In this document: positions 11,577-21,375 of the stretch, piece after piece | Position numbering within the stretch: the stretch's first letter is position 1 | Layout: every line of letters begins with the position of its first letter | Assembly (NCBI RefSeq): GCF_020782235.1 | Contig: NZ_JAJGNO010000001.1 | Span: forward strand, 372,001 to 436,000 | From: Sphingobium naphthae | Lineage (GTDB): Bacteria > Pseudomonadota > Alphaproteobacteria > Sphingomonadales > Sphingomonadaceae | Direction of reading: 5' to 3' | DNA: 64,000 nucleotides | Position numbers and translations under genes: made by a program | The notes under the pieces: model-generated | Told to the model about the DNA's origin: nothing | Databases searched by the model: none | What the model saw: only the letters and a program-made list of their open reading frames with translations

Positions 11577-12550
11577 GGCTGCGCCTCCTCGTCCGCGCCG
11601 TCCTGCATCTGCCGCGCCGCCGCCGCGCCCGCGATCGCGACGAAGGCGTCGTGCAGGCCCGGCCGCTCGATCGACAGGCTTTCGATGCCCGCCCGGTCGT
11701 CGATCAGCGCGCGCAGCAGCGGCTCGATCCCTTCCTGGGGCAAAGCGAAATGCCAGCCGCCCTCCTGCGCCATCGTGTCGGGCGGCAGCGCGCGGCGCCA
11801 GGCGCCATCGACCGATCGGGTGCGCAGCCGCACCTGCGGGCGCAGCCGGTCGCGCGCATCGCTGACCGTGCCTTCGAACCGGATGCGTCCGCCCGCGATG
11901 ATCGCGATGCGCTCGCACAGCCGTTCGGCATGAGCGATGACATGGGTGGAAAAGAGGATGGTGACGCCGCGCCGCGCCTGTTCGCGGATCAGCGCCTCCA
12001 GCTTTTCCTGGTTGATCGCGTCCAGCCCGGAAAAGGGTTCGTCCAGCACGATCAGGCGTGGTTCGTGGACGATGGTGCCGAACAGCTGCACCGTCTGCGC
12101 CATGCCCTTGGACAGCTGGCGGATCGGCTTGGCGATGGCCGGGCCCATGCCATGCCCTTCCAGCAGCGCCTTGGCCCGCCGGCGGCCTTCGGCCAGCGGC
12201 AGCCCGCGCAGCGCGCCCATGAAGGCGATTGCCTCATAGGCCTTCATCGACGGATAGAGACCGCGCTCTTCCGGCAGATAGCCGACCTGCCGCGCCATGC
12301 GCAAAGGCTGGGCCGCGCCCAGCAGGCTGCGTTCGCCCGCATCCGGGTCGATGATCCCCAGCAAGGTGCGCAGCAGCGTCGTCTTGCCCGCGCCATTGGG
12401 CCCCAATATGCCGTAGATGGCGCCGGCGGGCACGGCGATGTCGACGCCGTCGACCGCGCGAAAGCTGCCGAAACTCTTGACAAGCCCATGGCCTTCGACG
12501 GCATAGGCGGGCGCCTGGACGGAAGAGAAGGCCGGAGTGTCGCCGATCAT
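11573..12550 (-). CDS. ABC transporter ATP-binding protein (NatA-like)
   Basis: A 325-residue ATPase partner of the following permease. It shows Walker A GPNGAGKTT, a Q-loop region (VGYLPEERGLYPSM), the signature QLSKGMAQ, Walker B LIVLDEPFSGLD and the switch histidine in STHVIAHAE. After the nucleotide-binding domain a C-terminal extension of about 90 residues resembles DUF4162 of exporter ATPases. ATG 12550 is preferred over an upstream in-frame ATG at 12673, which lies inside the divergent queG. The 22-bp gap to queG must hold both start regions. Confidence 0.88.
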   Translation of the reverse strand: MIGDTPAFSSVQAPAYAVEGHGLVKSFGSFRAVDGVDIAVPAGAIYGILGPNGAGKTTLLRTLLGIIDPDAGERSLLGAAQPLRMARQVGYLPEERGLYPSMKAYEAIAFMGALRGLPLAEGRRRAKALLEGHGMGPAIAKPIRQLSKGMAQTVQLFGTIVHEPRLIVLDEPFSGLDAINQEKLEALIREQARRGVTILFSTHVIAHAERLCERIAIIAGGRIRFEGTVSDARDRLRPQVRLRTRSVDGAWRRALPPDTMAQEGGWHFALPQEGIEPLLRALIDDRAGIESLSIERPGLHDAFVAIAGAAAARQMQDGADEEAQP

Positions 12551-12572
12551 CCCGTCCTGATAGTCTGGACCC

Positions 12573-13634
<1,062 letters not shown>

Positions 13635-13688
13635 CCGATCCGAACCACCGTCCCTGAGAGGATGTCGCGCTCCTGCTCCCCCCTGGTC

Positions 13689-13708
13689 ATCCCCGCGCAG
13701 GCGGGGAT
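13689..13708. repeat. REP-like palindrome ATCCCCGC-GCAG-GCGGGGAT
   Basis: A perfect 8-bp inverted repeat with a 4-nt loop, just after queG. Palindromes built on CCCCGC..GCGGGG followed by ATCC are frequent intergenic repeats in sphingomonads (recalled, not searched). It may end queG transcription, although no T-run follows. Confidence 0.6.
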
Positions 13709-13794
13709 CCATCTTTCCACAGCAGAGTCCGCAACAGTGACGAGATGATTTCCCGCCGGCGTCGGAAGGGCAAGAGGGATGGGCAAGCCCCGCC

Positions 13795-13819
13795 ATCCTA
13801 TTTGCTTCCAAAATAGGAT
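13795..13819. repeat. 9-bp perfect hairpin in the queG intergenic region
   Basis: Arms ATCCTATTT (13795-13803) and AAATAGGAT (13811-13819) with loop GCTTCCA. The left arm and loop (ATCCTATTTGCTTC) recur at about 46701-46714, and the sequence upstream of both copies has the same broad layout, so this is probably a member of a degenerate dispersed repeat. Confidence 0.5.
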
Positions 13820-13880
13820 TTGCTCTGGTCTAGCCTTGGCGATGGATCAGCACCGCTCCTGCCCTCTGCCGCGCATCATG

Positions 13881-13975
13881 GTCGTGTCGCGTCCGTGTCG
13901 CTTCGCTGTCGCCTACCGGGCGCGAAGCGGGCGCTTCGGGCCCGAAAACCCCGACGACACTGTGAACTTCGGCCG
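13881..13975 (+). repeat. Dispersed palindromic repeat, copy A
   Basis: About 95 bp that match, in inverted orientation, the segment 39757-39857. Shared parts are GTGTCGCGTCCGTGTCGCTT, then GGGCGCGAAGCG and CGCTTCGGGCC, and finally TGTGAACTTCG. The core CGAAGCG-NN-CGCTTCG is a perfect inverted repeat in both copies while the two central bases differ. Both copies lie between convergently transcribed genes. The rest of 13635-13991 holds no gene that I can see. Confidence 0.75.
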
Positions 13976-13991
13976 GACCGGACAGCGACGG

Positions 13992-14360
13992 CTATTTCGT
14001 CTGCAGCGCGGTCACGCAGGCGCCGGGATCGACGTCCGCGCCGGCCGGGTTGCGCGCGTCGATATGCGTCACCACGGGCTCCTTGCCGCGCGCGGGCGCG
14101 TAGAGATAGGCGTCGAGCACGCAGCGGCCATTGGCGAATTGCAGCTTGCGCACCGTGGTCTCGCGAATGTCGAGCCGCGGCGCGCCGAACAACTGGGTCA
14201 GGCGGCGCGCGTCCGATCCCATCAGCGGTCCCTGTTTCTGGAAGGCGCTGGCCGGCGGGCCGGCGGGCGGCGGGGCGTAGCTGCCCCTGGGCACGACCGA
14301 TCCGCCACAGGCGGCGAGCGGCGCCAGCAGCAGGAACGACAGGTAACGGGGGGCAATCAT
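13992..14360 (-). CDS. Hypothetical lipoprotein
   Basis: A 122-residue protein with a lipoprotein signal peptide (YLSFLLLAPLAAC, lipobox LAAC, lipidated Cys near residue 18). The mature part has a proline-rich linker, then MGSDARRLTQLFGAP and ETTVRKLQFANGRCVLDAYLY, a layout similar to small SmpA/BamE-like fold lipoproteins in which a short helix precedes beta strands around LFGxP. Two further cysteines are present (GRCVLD and GACV). Its start overlaps the stop of the EI24 gene (ATGA), so the two are an operon. Function unknown. Confidence 0.75.
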   Translation of the reverse strand: MIAPRYLSFLLLAPLAACGGSVVPRGSYAPPPAGPPASAFQKQGPLMGSDARRLTQLFGAPRLDIRETTVRKLQFANGRCVLDAYLYAPARGKEPVVTHIDARNPAGADVDPGACVTALQTK

Positions 14361-15016
14361 GATCTGGTCTTCCGGCCGAGCAGCATATGAACCGCCATAG
14401 CCGCGCTGAAGATCGGCGCAAGCAGGTTGACCAGCGGCACCAGGAAGAGAAGCGCCGAAACGAGCCCCATGAGCCACCGGCCGCCGCGCGGGAGCGGCGG
14501 CAGCGCGGGATGGCGGGGCTGCACCATGTCGGCCATGTCGCGGCCCAGCAGATAGGCGTTGAGCGCCAGGAACAGGCCGATCGTGCCCACCCCCGTCACC
14601 AGCAGCGCCAGATAGGCCGGCAGCGCCAGCAGGTTCCAGCCGATCGTGCGGACCAGCGAGGCGAGCGCCAGGCGCAGGCTGCGCCCCCATCCGACCGGCC
14701 GGGCGACGACATGGGGATAATCGGCGCGCTCGACCGCTTCGATGATGTCGTCGGCGAACAGGCCCATGACCGCCATCGCCGTCGCGCGGAACAGCAGCCA
14801 GCCCGCCGCGATCATGGTCAGCGCCGTCGCGGTGGCTTCGGCATATCCGCCGCCGCCCCAGCCCAGCCACAGCCGCAGCCCATGGAACCCTGCCCACAGC
14901 GCCGCCGCCAGCAAGCCGAAGAGCAGCAAGGTGAGGATCAGCGTCTTGCCCATCAGGCGCAGCGTCGCGCGCTGGAAGATGGAGGGGACGGCGCGCAGGG
15001 CGGCGGTAAGGACCAT
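14357..15016 (-). CDS. EI24/CysZ-like membrane protein
   Basis: A 219-residue protein with four strongly hydrophobic stretches (for example LILTLLLFGLLAAALWAGF near residue 25 and LYLVPLVNLLAPI-like at the end). The segment FLVPLVNLLAPIFSAAMAVH is typical of the EI24 domain family (PF07264), which includes the sulfate transporter CysZ and many uncharacterised proteins. There is no sulfur-assimilation context here, so CysZ function is not claimed. ATG 15016 is chosen because the 32 residues upstream in the open frame have no membrane-protein character. Confidence 0.75.
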   Translation of the reverse strand: MVLTAALRAVPSIFQRATLRLMGKTLILTLLLFGLLAAALWAGFHGLRLWLGWGGGGYAEATATALTMIAAGWLLFRATAMAVMGLFADDIIEAVERADYPHVVARPVGWGRSLRLALASLVRTIGWNLLALPAYLALLVTGVGTIGLFLALNAYLLGRDMADMVQPRHPALPPLPRGGRWLMGLVSALLFLVPLVNLLAPIFSAAMAVHMLLGRKTRS

Positions 15017-15123
15017 GGCCCAGCTATCCTCCTGCCCGGCCGCGCCGTCAATCAGCGCCGTTGCATGGGGCCCGCCGGGCCGGTAGAGACGACGAAATTT
15101 TCTTACCAGCACAAGGATATTGC

Positions 15124-16125
15124 GTGACCGCTTCCGCCCCCACGCTCGACGTCGTCGCCATCGGCAACGCCATTGTCGATGTTCTCGCCCGCAGCGACGA
15201 CGCTTTTCTGGCGCAGCATGCGCTGACCAAGGGCGGCATGCAGTTGATCGACGCGGAGATGGCCGAAACGCTTTATGCCGCCATGCCTCAGGCCAAGGAG
15301 ATCAGCGGCGGGTCGGCGGCCAATACGCTGGCGGGCCTGGCGGCGCTGGGCAAGAAGTGCGGTTTCATCGGCCAGGTCAATGACGACCAGCTGGGCGAGG
15401 TCTTCGCTCATGACGTCCATGCGCTCGGCATCCGCTTCGATACGCCGGCGATGCAGGGCGACGTGCCGACCGCCCGCTGCCTCATCCTGGTGACGCCCGA
15501 CGCCCAGCGCACGATGAACACCTTCCTGGGTGCGTCGCAGTTCCTGCCGGAGGCGGCCCTGGACCTCGACATGATCCGATCGGCCGGCATCCTCTATCTG
15601 GAAGGCTATTTGTGGGATCCCGAACAGCCGCGCGCGGCGATGCGGGCGGCGATCGACGCGGCGCGCGAAGCAGGCCGCAAGGTCGCCTTCACCCTTTCCG
15701 ACAATTTCGTCATCGACCGCCATCGCGCCGACTTCGTCGACCTGATCGACCAGGGGCTGATCGACATCCTCTTTTCCAACGAAGGCGAGATCCAGTCGCT
15801 GGCGCAGGTGGAGGATTTCGACAAGGCGCTCGGCGTCTTCGCGGCCAAGGTGCCGGTGCTGGTGTCGACCCGCAGCGAAAAGGGCGCGGTCGCCGTGGTC
15901 GACGGCATGCGCCACGAAGCGCCCGCCGCGCCGGTCAGCCAGATCATCGACACGACGGGCGCCGGCGACCTGTTCGCCGCCGGCTTCCTCGCCGCCCATA
16001 TCGAGGGGCGCGACGTCGCCGACTGTCTGAAGCTGGGCGCGGCGGCGGCGGCCGAGGTGATTTCCCACTGGGGCGCGCGGCCCGAAGCCGATCTGGTGGT
16101 GATCCGCGACCAGCTGTTCGCCTGA
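15124..16125 (+). CDS. Adenosine kinase, PfkB family
   Basis: A 333-residue PfkB-family sugar kinase. It starts VVAIGNAIVDVLA, has the substrate-lid motif SGGSAANTLAG (about residue 61), and the second PfkB signature DTTGAGDLFAAGF with the catalytic Asp at about residue 285. Members with this N-terminus and the IxNAIVD pattern are annotated as adenosine kinases in alphaproteobacteria. It starts at GTG 15124, 6 nt after AAGGA (15113-15117); the in-frame ATG 15061 is upstream and lacks a ribosome binding site. Probably converts adenosine to AMP in purine salvage. Confidence 0.85.
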   Translation: MTASAPTLDVVAIGNAIVDVLARSDDAFLAQHALTKGGMQLIDAEMAETLYAAMPQAKEISGGSAANTLAGLAALGKKCGFIGQVNDDQLGEVFAHDVHALGIRFDTPAMQGDVPTARCLILVTPDAQRTMNTFLGASQFLPEAALDLDMIRSAGILYLEGYLWDPEQPRAAMRAAIDAAREAGRKVAFTLSDNFVIDRHRADFVDLIDQGLIDILFSNEGEIQSLAQVEDFDKALGVFAAKVPVLVSTRSEKGAVAVVDGMRHEAPAAPVSQIIDTTGAGDLFAAGFLAAHIEGRDVADCLKLGAAAAAEVISHWGARPEADLVVIRDQLFA

Positions 16126-16159
16126 TCCTGCGCGGCGGGCGGCGCGGCCGGGCTGCGGC

Positions 16160-17680
16160 TCAGTCGCCCTTCTGCCGTCGGAACAGGGCGCGGTCGTCCG
16201 GGCCGAAGCCCCAGCGCCAGATGACCAGCGCATAGGCGCCCAGGATCGCCCAGACGCCGACCGCCAGCTCCACCCATTCCAGCGTCGGCGGCAGGGCGAC
16301 GAAGCCCGCGCCGACGATGCAGGCGACGCCCGCCGCGCTCAGCAGCGGCCAGCGCCAGGCGTTGATCGGCGCGCCCAGCAGCCGCGACAGCAGCCGCGCC
16401 TTCACCAGCGCGCCCAGCGCCAGGGCAAGGCAGAGCGCCAGCGCGGGCGCGGCGGCGACCCAGAGGCCGGGCAGCTCCAGCTGCCGCGCCAGCAGGATCA
16501 GCGCGAAGCTGAACGCCGCCTGGCACCCGATCATGACCAGCGAGATCATCAGGTTGCGGTGCCGCGCGATATAGACCAGCGCCGATTCGCTGACCACCGC
16601 CGTGGCCGCCACCACTTCGGCCAGCAGCAGGAAGGCGAGCGCGCCGGTGCCGCCGACGAAATGCGGCCCCACCAGGCCCATCACCGCTTCGCCCGGAATG
16701 CCGAGCGCCAGGGCGATGCCCGCCTGCGCCGCGATGATCCAGAAGCCGACCTGGCTCACCTGCTTGGCGATGGCGGCCAGGTTGTTTTCGGCCAGGTTGC
16801 GGGTGATGACCGGACCCAGGATCGGGTCGAAGCTGGTCTTGAGCTTCTGCGGCAGCGACGCGACCTGCTGCGCCACATAATAGATGCCGATCACCGCCGG
16901 GCTGACGAACAGGCCCAGGATCGCCATGTCGAGCCGGCGCGAGCCCCATTCGACGCCATCGGCCGCCGCCAGCGGCAGGTTGCGCCGCGCCAGACGCCAC
17001 AGCCGGCCGCCATCGGGCCGCCAGCCGCGCGGCACGCCATAATGGCGGACCAGCGGGATGAGCGAGGCGACAAGCGCGGCGATCATCGACACGGCATAGG
17101 AGAGGATGAGGCCGTCGCGCGTCGAATAGAAAGCGAAGGCGAAAGCGCCGATGCTGATCGTCCATGGCTCGATGATCGAGCGCGCCCGCACCGTCGCGCC
17201 GATGTCGAAGCGATAGGCGCAGGCGGCGAGCGCCACGTCGGACCCGGCGACGCCGATCACGACCAGCGCCAGCAGCCGGTCGAGCCCGTTGATGCTGCTG
17301 TTGGGGAACATCGCCTGCGGCACCGCGATCAGGATGGCGGCGCCGAGCAGGGATGCGAGGAAGGTCACCAGCATCGCGTCGGCGACGACATGATTGTGCG
17401 GACGTTCGGTCTGGGCGAGCGCGCCGGCCAGGCCGCGCTTCAGGCCCAGCGTCGCGATCTGGGCGATGAATTCCACCACCAGCACCGCATAGGCGAAGCG
17501 GCCCAGCGCATCGGCGCCATACCAGCGGCCGGCGATGAAGAGGAAGGGCAAGCGCGCGGCCAGCCGCAGCAGGAAGCCGAAGATATTGGTGCGCCCGCCC
17601 TTCGCCAGAGCGGCGATATCGTCCCGATCCTCGGGCAGCGACTTGTCGGTCGCGGTCAGCGGCTGTTCGACCTGCGTCAT
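16160..17680 (-). CDS. Polysaccharide flippase, Wzx/MATE-like
   Basis: A 506-residue protein with about 12 to 14 transmembrane helices and a charged N-terminal tail. It fits the oligosaccharide flippase family (lipopolysaccharide biosynthesis proteins, MOP superfamily): the first helix region carries GRTNIFGFLLRLAAR, and the helix after mid-protein has QVASLPQKLKTSFDPILG, a recurrent string in these proteins. It would move lipid-linked glycans across the inner membrane. It is the third gene after tsaD-gpsA on the same strand, 41 bp after gpsA, and no glycosyltransferase lies beside it. Confidence 0.82.
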   Translation of the reverse strand: MTQVEQPLTATDKSLPEDRDDIAALAKGGRTNIFGFLLRLAARLPFLFIAGRWYGADALGRFAYAVLVVEFIAQIATLGLKRGLAGALAQTERPHNHVVADAMLVTFLASLLGAAILIAVPQAMFPNSSINGLDRLLALVVIGVAGSDVALAACAYRFDIGATVRARSIIEPWTISIGAFAFAFYSTRDGLILSYAVSMIAALVASLIPLVRHYGVPRGWRPDGGRLWRLARRNLPLAAADGVEWGSRRLDMAILGLFVSPAVIGIYYVAQQVASLPQKLKTSFDPILGPVITRNLAENNLAAIAKQVSQVGFWIIAAQAGIALALGIPGEAVMGLVGPHFVGGTGALAFLLLAEVVAATAVVSESALVYIARHRNLMISLVMIGCQAAFSFALILLARQLELPGLWVAAAPALALCLALALGALVKARLLSRLLGAPINAWRWPLLSAAGVACIVGAGFVALPPTLEWVELAVGVWAILGAYALVIWRWGFGPDDRALFRRQKGD

Positions 17681-17721
17681 GGATGGGGGGCGCGTATGGG
17701 CACGGGAGACGCGGCGCGACG

Positions 17722-18693
17722 CTATTCGGGCCGCAGCGGGCGCGCGAGCAGCGCGTCGATCACGTCGGCCAGCGGCGCGGCATCGGCGAGCAGGGCGCAG
17801 ACCGCCTCCACCACCGGCATTTCGACGCCCGCGGCGCGCGCCGCATCGCGCAGCACCGGCGCGGTATGCGCGCCCTCCGCCACGGTCCGGCGATTGGACA
17901 GGAGGTCGGCCGCGCTCGCTCCTTCGCCCAGCCCCTTGCCCAGCGAGAAGTTGCGCGAATTGGTCGAGGAGCAGGTGAGGACGAGGTCGCCCAGGCCCGA
18001 CAGGCCGCCCAGCGTCTCCGCGCGCGCGCCGCGGGCGAGTCCAAATCGCGTCATTTCCGCAAAGCCGCGCGAGATGAGCGCGGCCCGGGCATTGAGCCCC
18101 AGCCCTGCCCCTTCCGCCACGCCGCAGGCGATGGCGAGCACATTCTTGACCGCGCCGCCAATCTCCGCGCCGATCACATCGTCCGAAAGATAGGGGCGGA
18201 AGGATGCCCGCGCGATGCGCGCGGCGAGGCGCTGGCCAAGGTCGCGATCCTCGCAGGCCAATGTGATCGCGGTCGGCAGGCCCCGGGCGACTTCATGCGC
18301 GAAGGTCGGGCCCGACAGGACGGCGACGGGCGAACCGGGCCGGGCCTGCTGCGCCGCTTCCGACATCAGCAGGCTGGTGCCCGCCTCGATTCCCTTGGAG
18401 CAGAGGACGAGCGGCACGCCCGCCGGGGCCTGCGCGACGACGCGGCGCAGATGCTGGGCCGGGCTGACCACCAGCAGCATCTCGCATGCCGCAAGGTCGG
18501 CCATGGCGCCGGTGGCGCGGATCGAAGGGGAAAGCGGAATATTGGCCAGATAGAGCGGGTTTTCGTGGCCGGCGTTGATGGCGTCGACCACATCCGGCTC
18601 GAGCGCCCACAGCGCGACATCCTGCCCATCGCTGGCCAGTAACTGGGCCAGCGCCGTGCCCCATGCGCCCGCGCCGATGACTCCCGCCTTCAT
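17722..18693 (-). CDS. gpsA: NAD(P)H-dependent glycerol-3-phosphate dehydrogenase
   Basis: A 323-residue GpsA. The N-terminal Rossmann motif is [13 protein letters not shown]; the catalytic region contains [13 protein letters not shown] (active Lys), [10 protein letters not shown] and [12 protein letters not shown], all diagnostic. It makes sn-glycerol 3-phosphate from dihydroxyacetone phosphate for phospholipid synthesis. The start ATG overlaps the tsaD stop by 4 bases, so tsaD-gpsA are translationally coupled. Confidence 0.97.
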   Translation of the reverse strand: MKAGVIGAGAWGTALAQLLASDGQDVALWALEPDVVDAINAGHENPLYLANIPLSPSIRATGAMADLAACEMLLVVSPAQHLRRVVAQAPAGVPLVLCSKGIEAGTSLLMSEAAQQARPGSPVAVLSGPTFAHEVARGLPTAITLACEDRDLGQRLAARIARASFRPYLSDDVIGAEIGGAVKNVLAIACGVAEGAGLGLNARAALISRGFAEMTRFGLARGARAETLGGLSGLGDLVLTCSSTNSRNFSLGKGLGEGASAADLLSNRRTVAEGAHTAPVLRDAARAAGVEMPVVEAVCALLADAAPLADVIDALLARPLRPE

Positions 18694-19724
18694 GCCTTCA
18701 CTCCTGCTCCGCGCGCCTTTTCCGCCGCCGGGTCGAGCGGCCAGCGCGGACGCGCGGGGACGGTCAGATCATCGATCAGCCCCGCCTTGTAGCGCTCCGC
18801 GCCCGCCCAGGCGATCATCGCCGCATTGTCGGTGCAAAGCCACAGCGGCGGCGCGACGAATGGCAGGTCGTGCGCGGCGGCCAGCTCTTCCAACGCCGCC
18901 CGGATCGCGTGGTTGGCGGCGACGCCGCCCGCCACGACCAGCGCGGTCGCGCCCGCGCTGTCGCCCAGCGCCCGCCGGGTGCGATCCACCAGGCAATCGA
19001 TCACCGCCTGCTGGAAGCTCGCGGCGATATCCTGGGTCGCATATCGGCCGGACTGAACCGCGCGCATCACCGCGCTTTTGAGGCCCGCGAAGGAAAAATG
19101 CGGCTCGGCCGTGTCCACCAGCGGGCGCGGCAGCGGCACCGCCCGGGGATCGCCCCCGGCCGCGGCCTTTTCCACCTGCGGCCCGCCAGGATAGCCAAGG
19201 CCCAGCAGCTTGGCAGTCTTGTCGAACGCCTCGCCCGCGGCATCGTCAATGGTGGTGGCGAGCCGGGCATAGTCGCCCGGCCCCTTCACATGCAGCAGCT
19301 GGCAATGCCCGCCCGATACGAGCAGCAGCAGATAGGGGAATTGCAGCGTCGGATCGGCAAGGCGCGGCGAGAGCGCATGTCCCTCCAGATGATTGACCGC
19401 GATCAGCGGCTTGCCCGCCGCATGGGCCAGCGCCTTGCCGGTGACGAGGCCGACCATGACGCCGCCGATCAGGCCCGGCCCGGCGGTGGCGGCGATGACG
19501 TCCACATCCGCCAGCGTCATCTTCGCGTCGGCCAGGGCCGCTTCGACGAGCGGGCTAAGCGCCTCGACATGCGCGCGTGCCGCGATTTCGGGCACCACAC
19601 CGCCATAGGGACGGTGCGCGTCCTCCTGCGTTGCCAGCCTGTGCGCGAGAATCCGCCCGTCGGCCGTCACCAGCGCCGCCGCGGTTTCGTCGCAGCTCGA
19701 TTCCAGGCCGAGAATGATGGTCAT
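18690..19724 (-). CDS. tsaD: tRNA threonylcarbamoyladenosine transferase subunit
   Basis: A 344-residue TsaD (Kae1/Gcp family), which transfers threonylcarbamoyl to A37 of ANN-decoding tRNAs together with TsaB and TsaE. Motifs: [16 protein letters not shown] at the N-terminus, the metal-binding [20 protein letters not shown] and [15 protein letters not shown] start at ATG 19724; the frame offers ATG 19736 four codons upstream, but it falls in the inverted repeat shared with the hemC upstream region. Confidence 0.96.
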   Translation of the reverse strand: MTIILGLESSCDETAAALVTADGRILAHRLATQEDAHRPYGGVVPEIAARAHVEALSPLVEAALADAKMTLADVDVIAATAGPGLIGGVMVGLVTGKALAHAAGKPLIAVNHLEGHALSPRLADPTLQFPYLLLLVSGGHCQLLHVKGPGDYARLATTIDDAAGEAFDKTAKLLGLGYPGGPQVEKAAAGGDPRAVPLPRPLVDTAEPHFSFAGLKSAVMRAVQSGRYATQDIAASFQQAVIDCLVDRTRRALGDSAGATALVVAGGVAANHAIRAALEELAAAHDLPFVAPPLWLCTDNAAMIAWAGAERYKAGLIDDLTVPARPRWPLDPAAEKARGAGVKA

Positions 19725-19735
19725 TGCCGCTTCCA

Positions 19736-19757
19736 TCTAATGCCGCTGGTCATTAGA
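19736..19757. promoter_or_regulatory. Inverted repeat between divergent tsaD and hemC
   Basis: TCTAATG (19736-19742) and CATTAGA (19751-19757) form a perfect 7-bp inverted repeat with an 8-nt spacer. It fills most of the 44 bp between the two start codons, and it is A+T-rich compared with its surroundings. It may be a pair of overlapping -10 regions or an operator; which of these cannot be decided from sequence. Confidence 0.4.
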
Positions 19758-19768
19758 GCAAGCCGGAT

Positions 19769-20695
19769 ATGCTTTTCACCGATCGACCGTTGCGCCTGGG
19801 CACCAGGGGTTCGCCGCTCGCGCTGGCGCAGGCGCGCATGACCGCACAGGCGCTGATCGCCGCTCATGGCTGGAGCGCGGACGCGATCGAGATCATCACC
19901 GTCCAGACCAGCGGCGACCGGATCCAGGACCGCGCCCTGGCCGATATTGGCGGCAAGGCGCTGTGGACGAAGGAACTGGACCGCGCGCTGGTCGCGGGTG
20001 AAACCGACCTGTCGGTCCACAGCATGAAGGACGTCGAGACGCTGCGGCCGGACATGTTCCACATCGCCGCCATGCTGCCGCGCGCGGATGTGCGCGACAA
20101 GCTGGTGGGAGCCGCGGATTTCGACGCGCTGCCGGCCAACCCGCTGGTCGGCACCAGCTCGCCCCGGCGTGGCGCGCAGGTGAAAAGGCTGCGTCCCGAC
20201 GCCACCATCACGCTGTTCCGCGGCAATGTCGCGACCCGGCTCGCCAAGCTGGCGGCGGGCGAGGTGCATGCGACGCTGCTGGCGGCGGCGGGGCTCGACC
20301 GGCTGGAACAGAGCGACGTGGGCACGCTGGTTCCGGTCGACACGATGCTGCCCGCTCCGTCGCAGGGCGCCGTCGGGATCGAGGCGCTGGCCGACAATCA
20401 GCCGGTGATCGCGGCGCTAAGCGCGATCAGCCATGCCGATACGAGCGATGCGGTGATGATGGAGCGCGCGGTGCTGCGCGGCCTGGGCGGCACCTGCCAT
20501 TCGCCGATCGCGGCGCTGGCGCTGGTCCAGGGCGACCGGCTGTTCCTGCGCGCCGAGATCATCAGTCCCGACGGGCAGGAGACGGTGCGCGAGGAAGCGC
20601 GGCTGGCGCGCGGCGACCTGGCCGCGGGCGAGGCGCTGGGAGAGCGGCTGCTGCGCAGCGCCAGCCCGGCCCTACGCGCCCTGTTCGAAGCGTGA
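19769..20695 (+). CDS. hemC: Hydroxymethylbilane synthase (porphobilinogen deaminase)
   Basis: A 308-residue HemC that polymerises four porphobilinogens to hydroxymethylbilane in tetrapyrrole synthesis. Motifs: LGTRGSPLALAQ at the start, SVHSMKDVE around residue 80, GTSSPRRGAQV, RGNVATRLAKL, and the dipyrromethane-cofactor cysteine in GGTCHSPIA (about residue 240). It diverges from tsaD and overlaps hemD by four bases. Confidence 0.97.
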   Translation: MLFTDRPLRLGTRGSPLALAQARMTAQALIAAHGWSADAIEIITVQTSGDRIQDRALADIGGKALWTKELDRALVAGETDLSVHSMKDVETLRPDMFHIAAMLPRADVRDKLVGAADFDALPANPLVGTSSPRRGAQVKRLRPDATITLFRGNVATRLAKLAAGEVHATLLAAAGLDRLEQSDVGTLVPVDTMLPAPSQGAVGIEALADNQPVIAALSAISHADTSDAVMMERAVLRGLGGTCHSPIAALALVQGDRLFLRAEIISPDGQETVREEARLARGDLAAGEALGERLLRSASPALRALFEA

Positions 20696-21375
20696 GCCGC
20701 CTCTTCGTCCTGCGCCCGCAGCCAGCCGCGGCGCGCACGGCGGCCAAGGCGGCGGCGATGGGCCTAGACGTACGGGTGCATCCGCTGTTCGCACCCGAGG
20801 CCATCGCGTGGAGCCCGCCACCGGCCCAGCATTTCGATGCCTTGCTGCTGACCAGCGCCAATGGCGCGCGCTGCGCCGGGCCGGCGCTGGCGCGCTACCG
20901 GGCGCTGCCGGCCTATGCCGTGGGCGCGGCGAGCGCGCAGGCGCTGGCGTCGGAAGGCTTTGGCGATGTGATCGCCGGGAAAGGCGATGGCAGCGCGATC
21001 GCGGCGCGCATGGCGCAGGACGGGCGCCGCCACGCGCTGCACCTGGCCGGGGCGACCGTCGCGCCGATCGACAGCGGGGCGCTGACGATCACGCGCGTCC
21101 CCGTCTATCGCATGATTGCCTTGCCGGCCGATCCGGCGCTGCCGGCGGCGGCGACGCCCGGTTCGGTGATGCTGGTCCATTCCGCCCGCGCCGGCGAGCA
21201 GTTGGCGGCGCAGCTGCCATCGCCCCGCCGCGCGACGCTGCACCTGATCGCGATCAGTCCGGCGGCGCTCAGCGCCTGCGGTGCGGGATGGGCGAGCGCA
21301 TCCGCGCCGGCGCGCCCCCAGGATGACGAGATGCTGGCCCTCGCCCGAGCTTTGTGCGAAGGACAGGCGCAATGA
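20692..21375 (+). CDS. hemD: Uroporphyrinogen-III synthase
   Basis: A 227-residue HemD-like protein, with the weak family conservation that HemD is known for. It starts FVLRPQPAAARTAAKA, has LLLTSANGARCAG around residue 50, a middle KGDGSAIAARM and SARAGEQLAAQL near residue 165. It closes hydroxymethylbilane with inversion of ring D. The GTG start overlaps the hemC stop (GTGA), and the next gene's ATG overlaps its own stop, so three genes are coupled. Confidence 0.88.
   Translation: MSRLFVLRPQPAAARTAAKAAAMGLDVRVHPLFAPEAIAWSPPPAQHFDALLLTSANGARCAGPALARYRALPAYAVGAASAQALASEGFGDVIAGKGDGSAIAARMAQDGRRHALHLAGATVAPIDSGALTITRVPVYRMIALPADPALPAAATPGSVMLVHSARAGEQLAAQLPSPRRATLHLIAISPAALSACGAGWASASAPARPQDDEMLALARALCEGQAQ

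Noticed and set aside
16559..18193. A 544-residue plus-strand frame opposite the flippase and gpsA
   Set aside because: Arg/Gln/Gly-rich antisense sequence with no domain.
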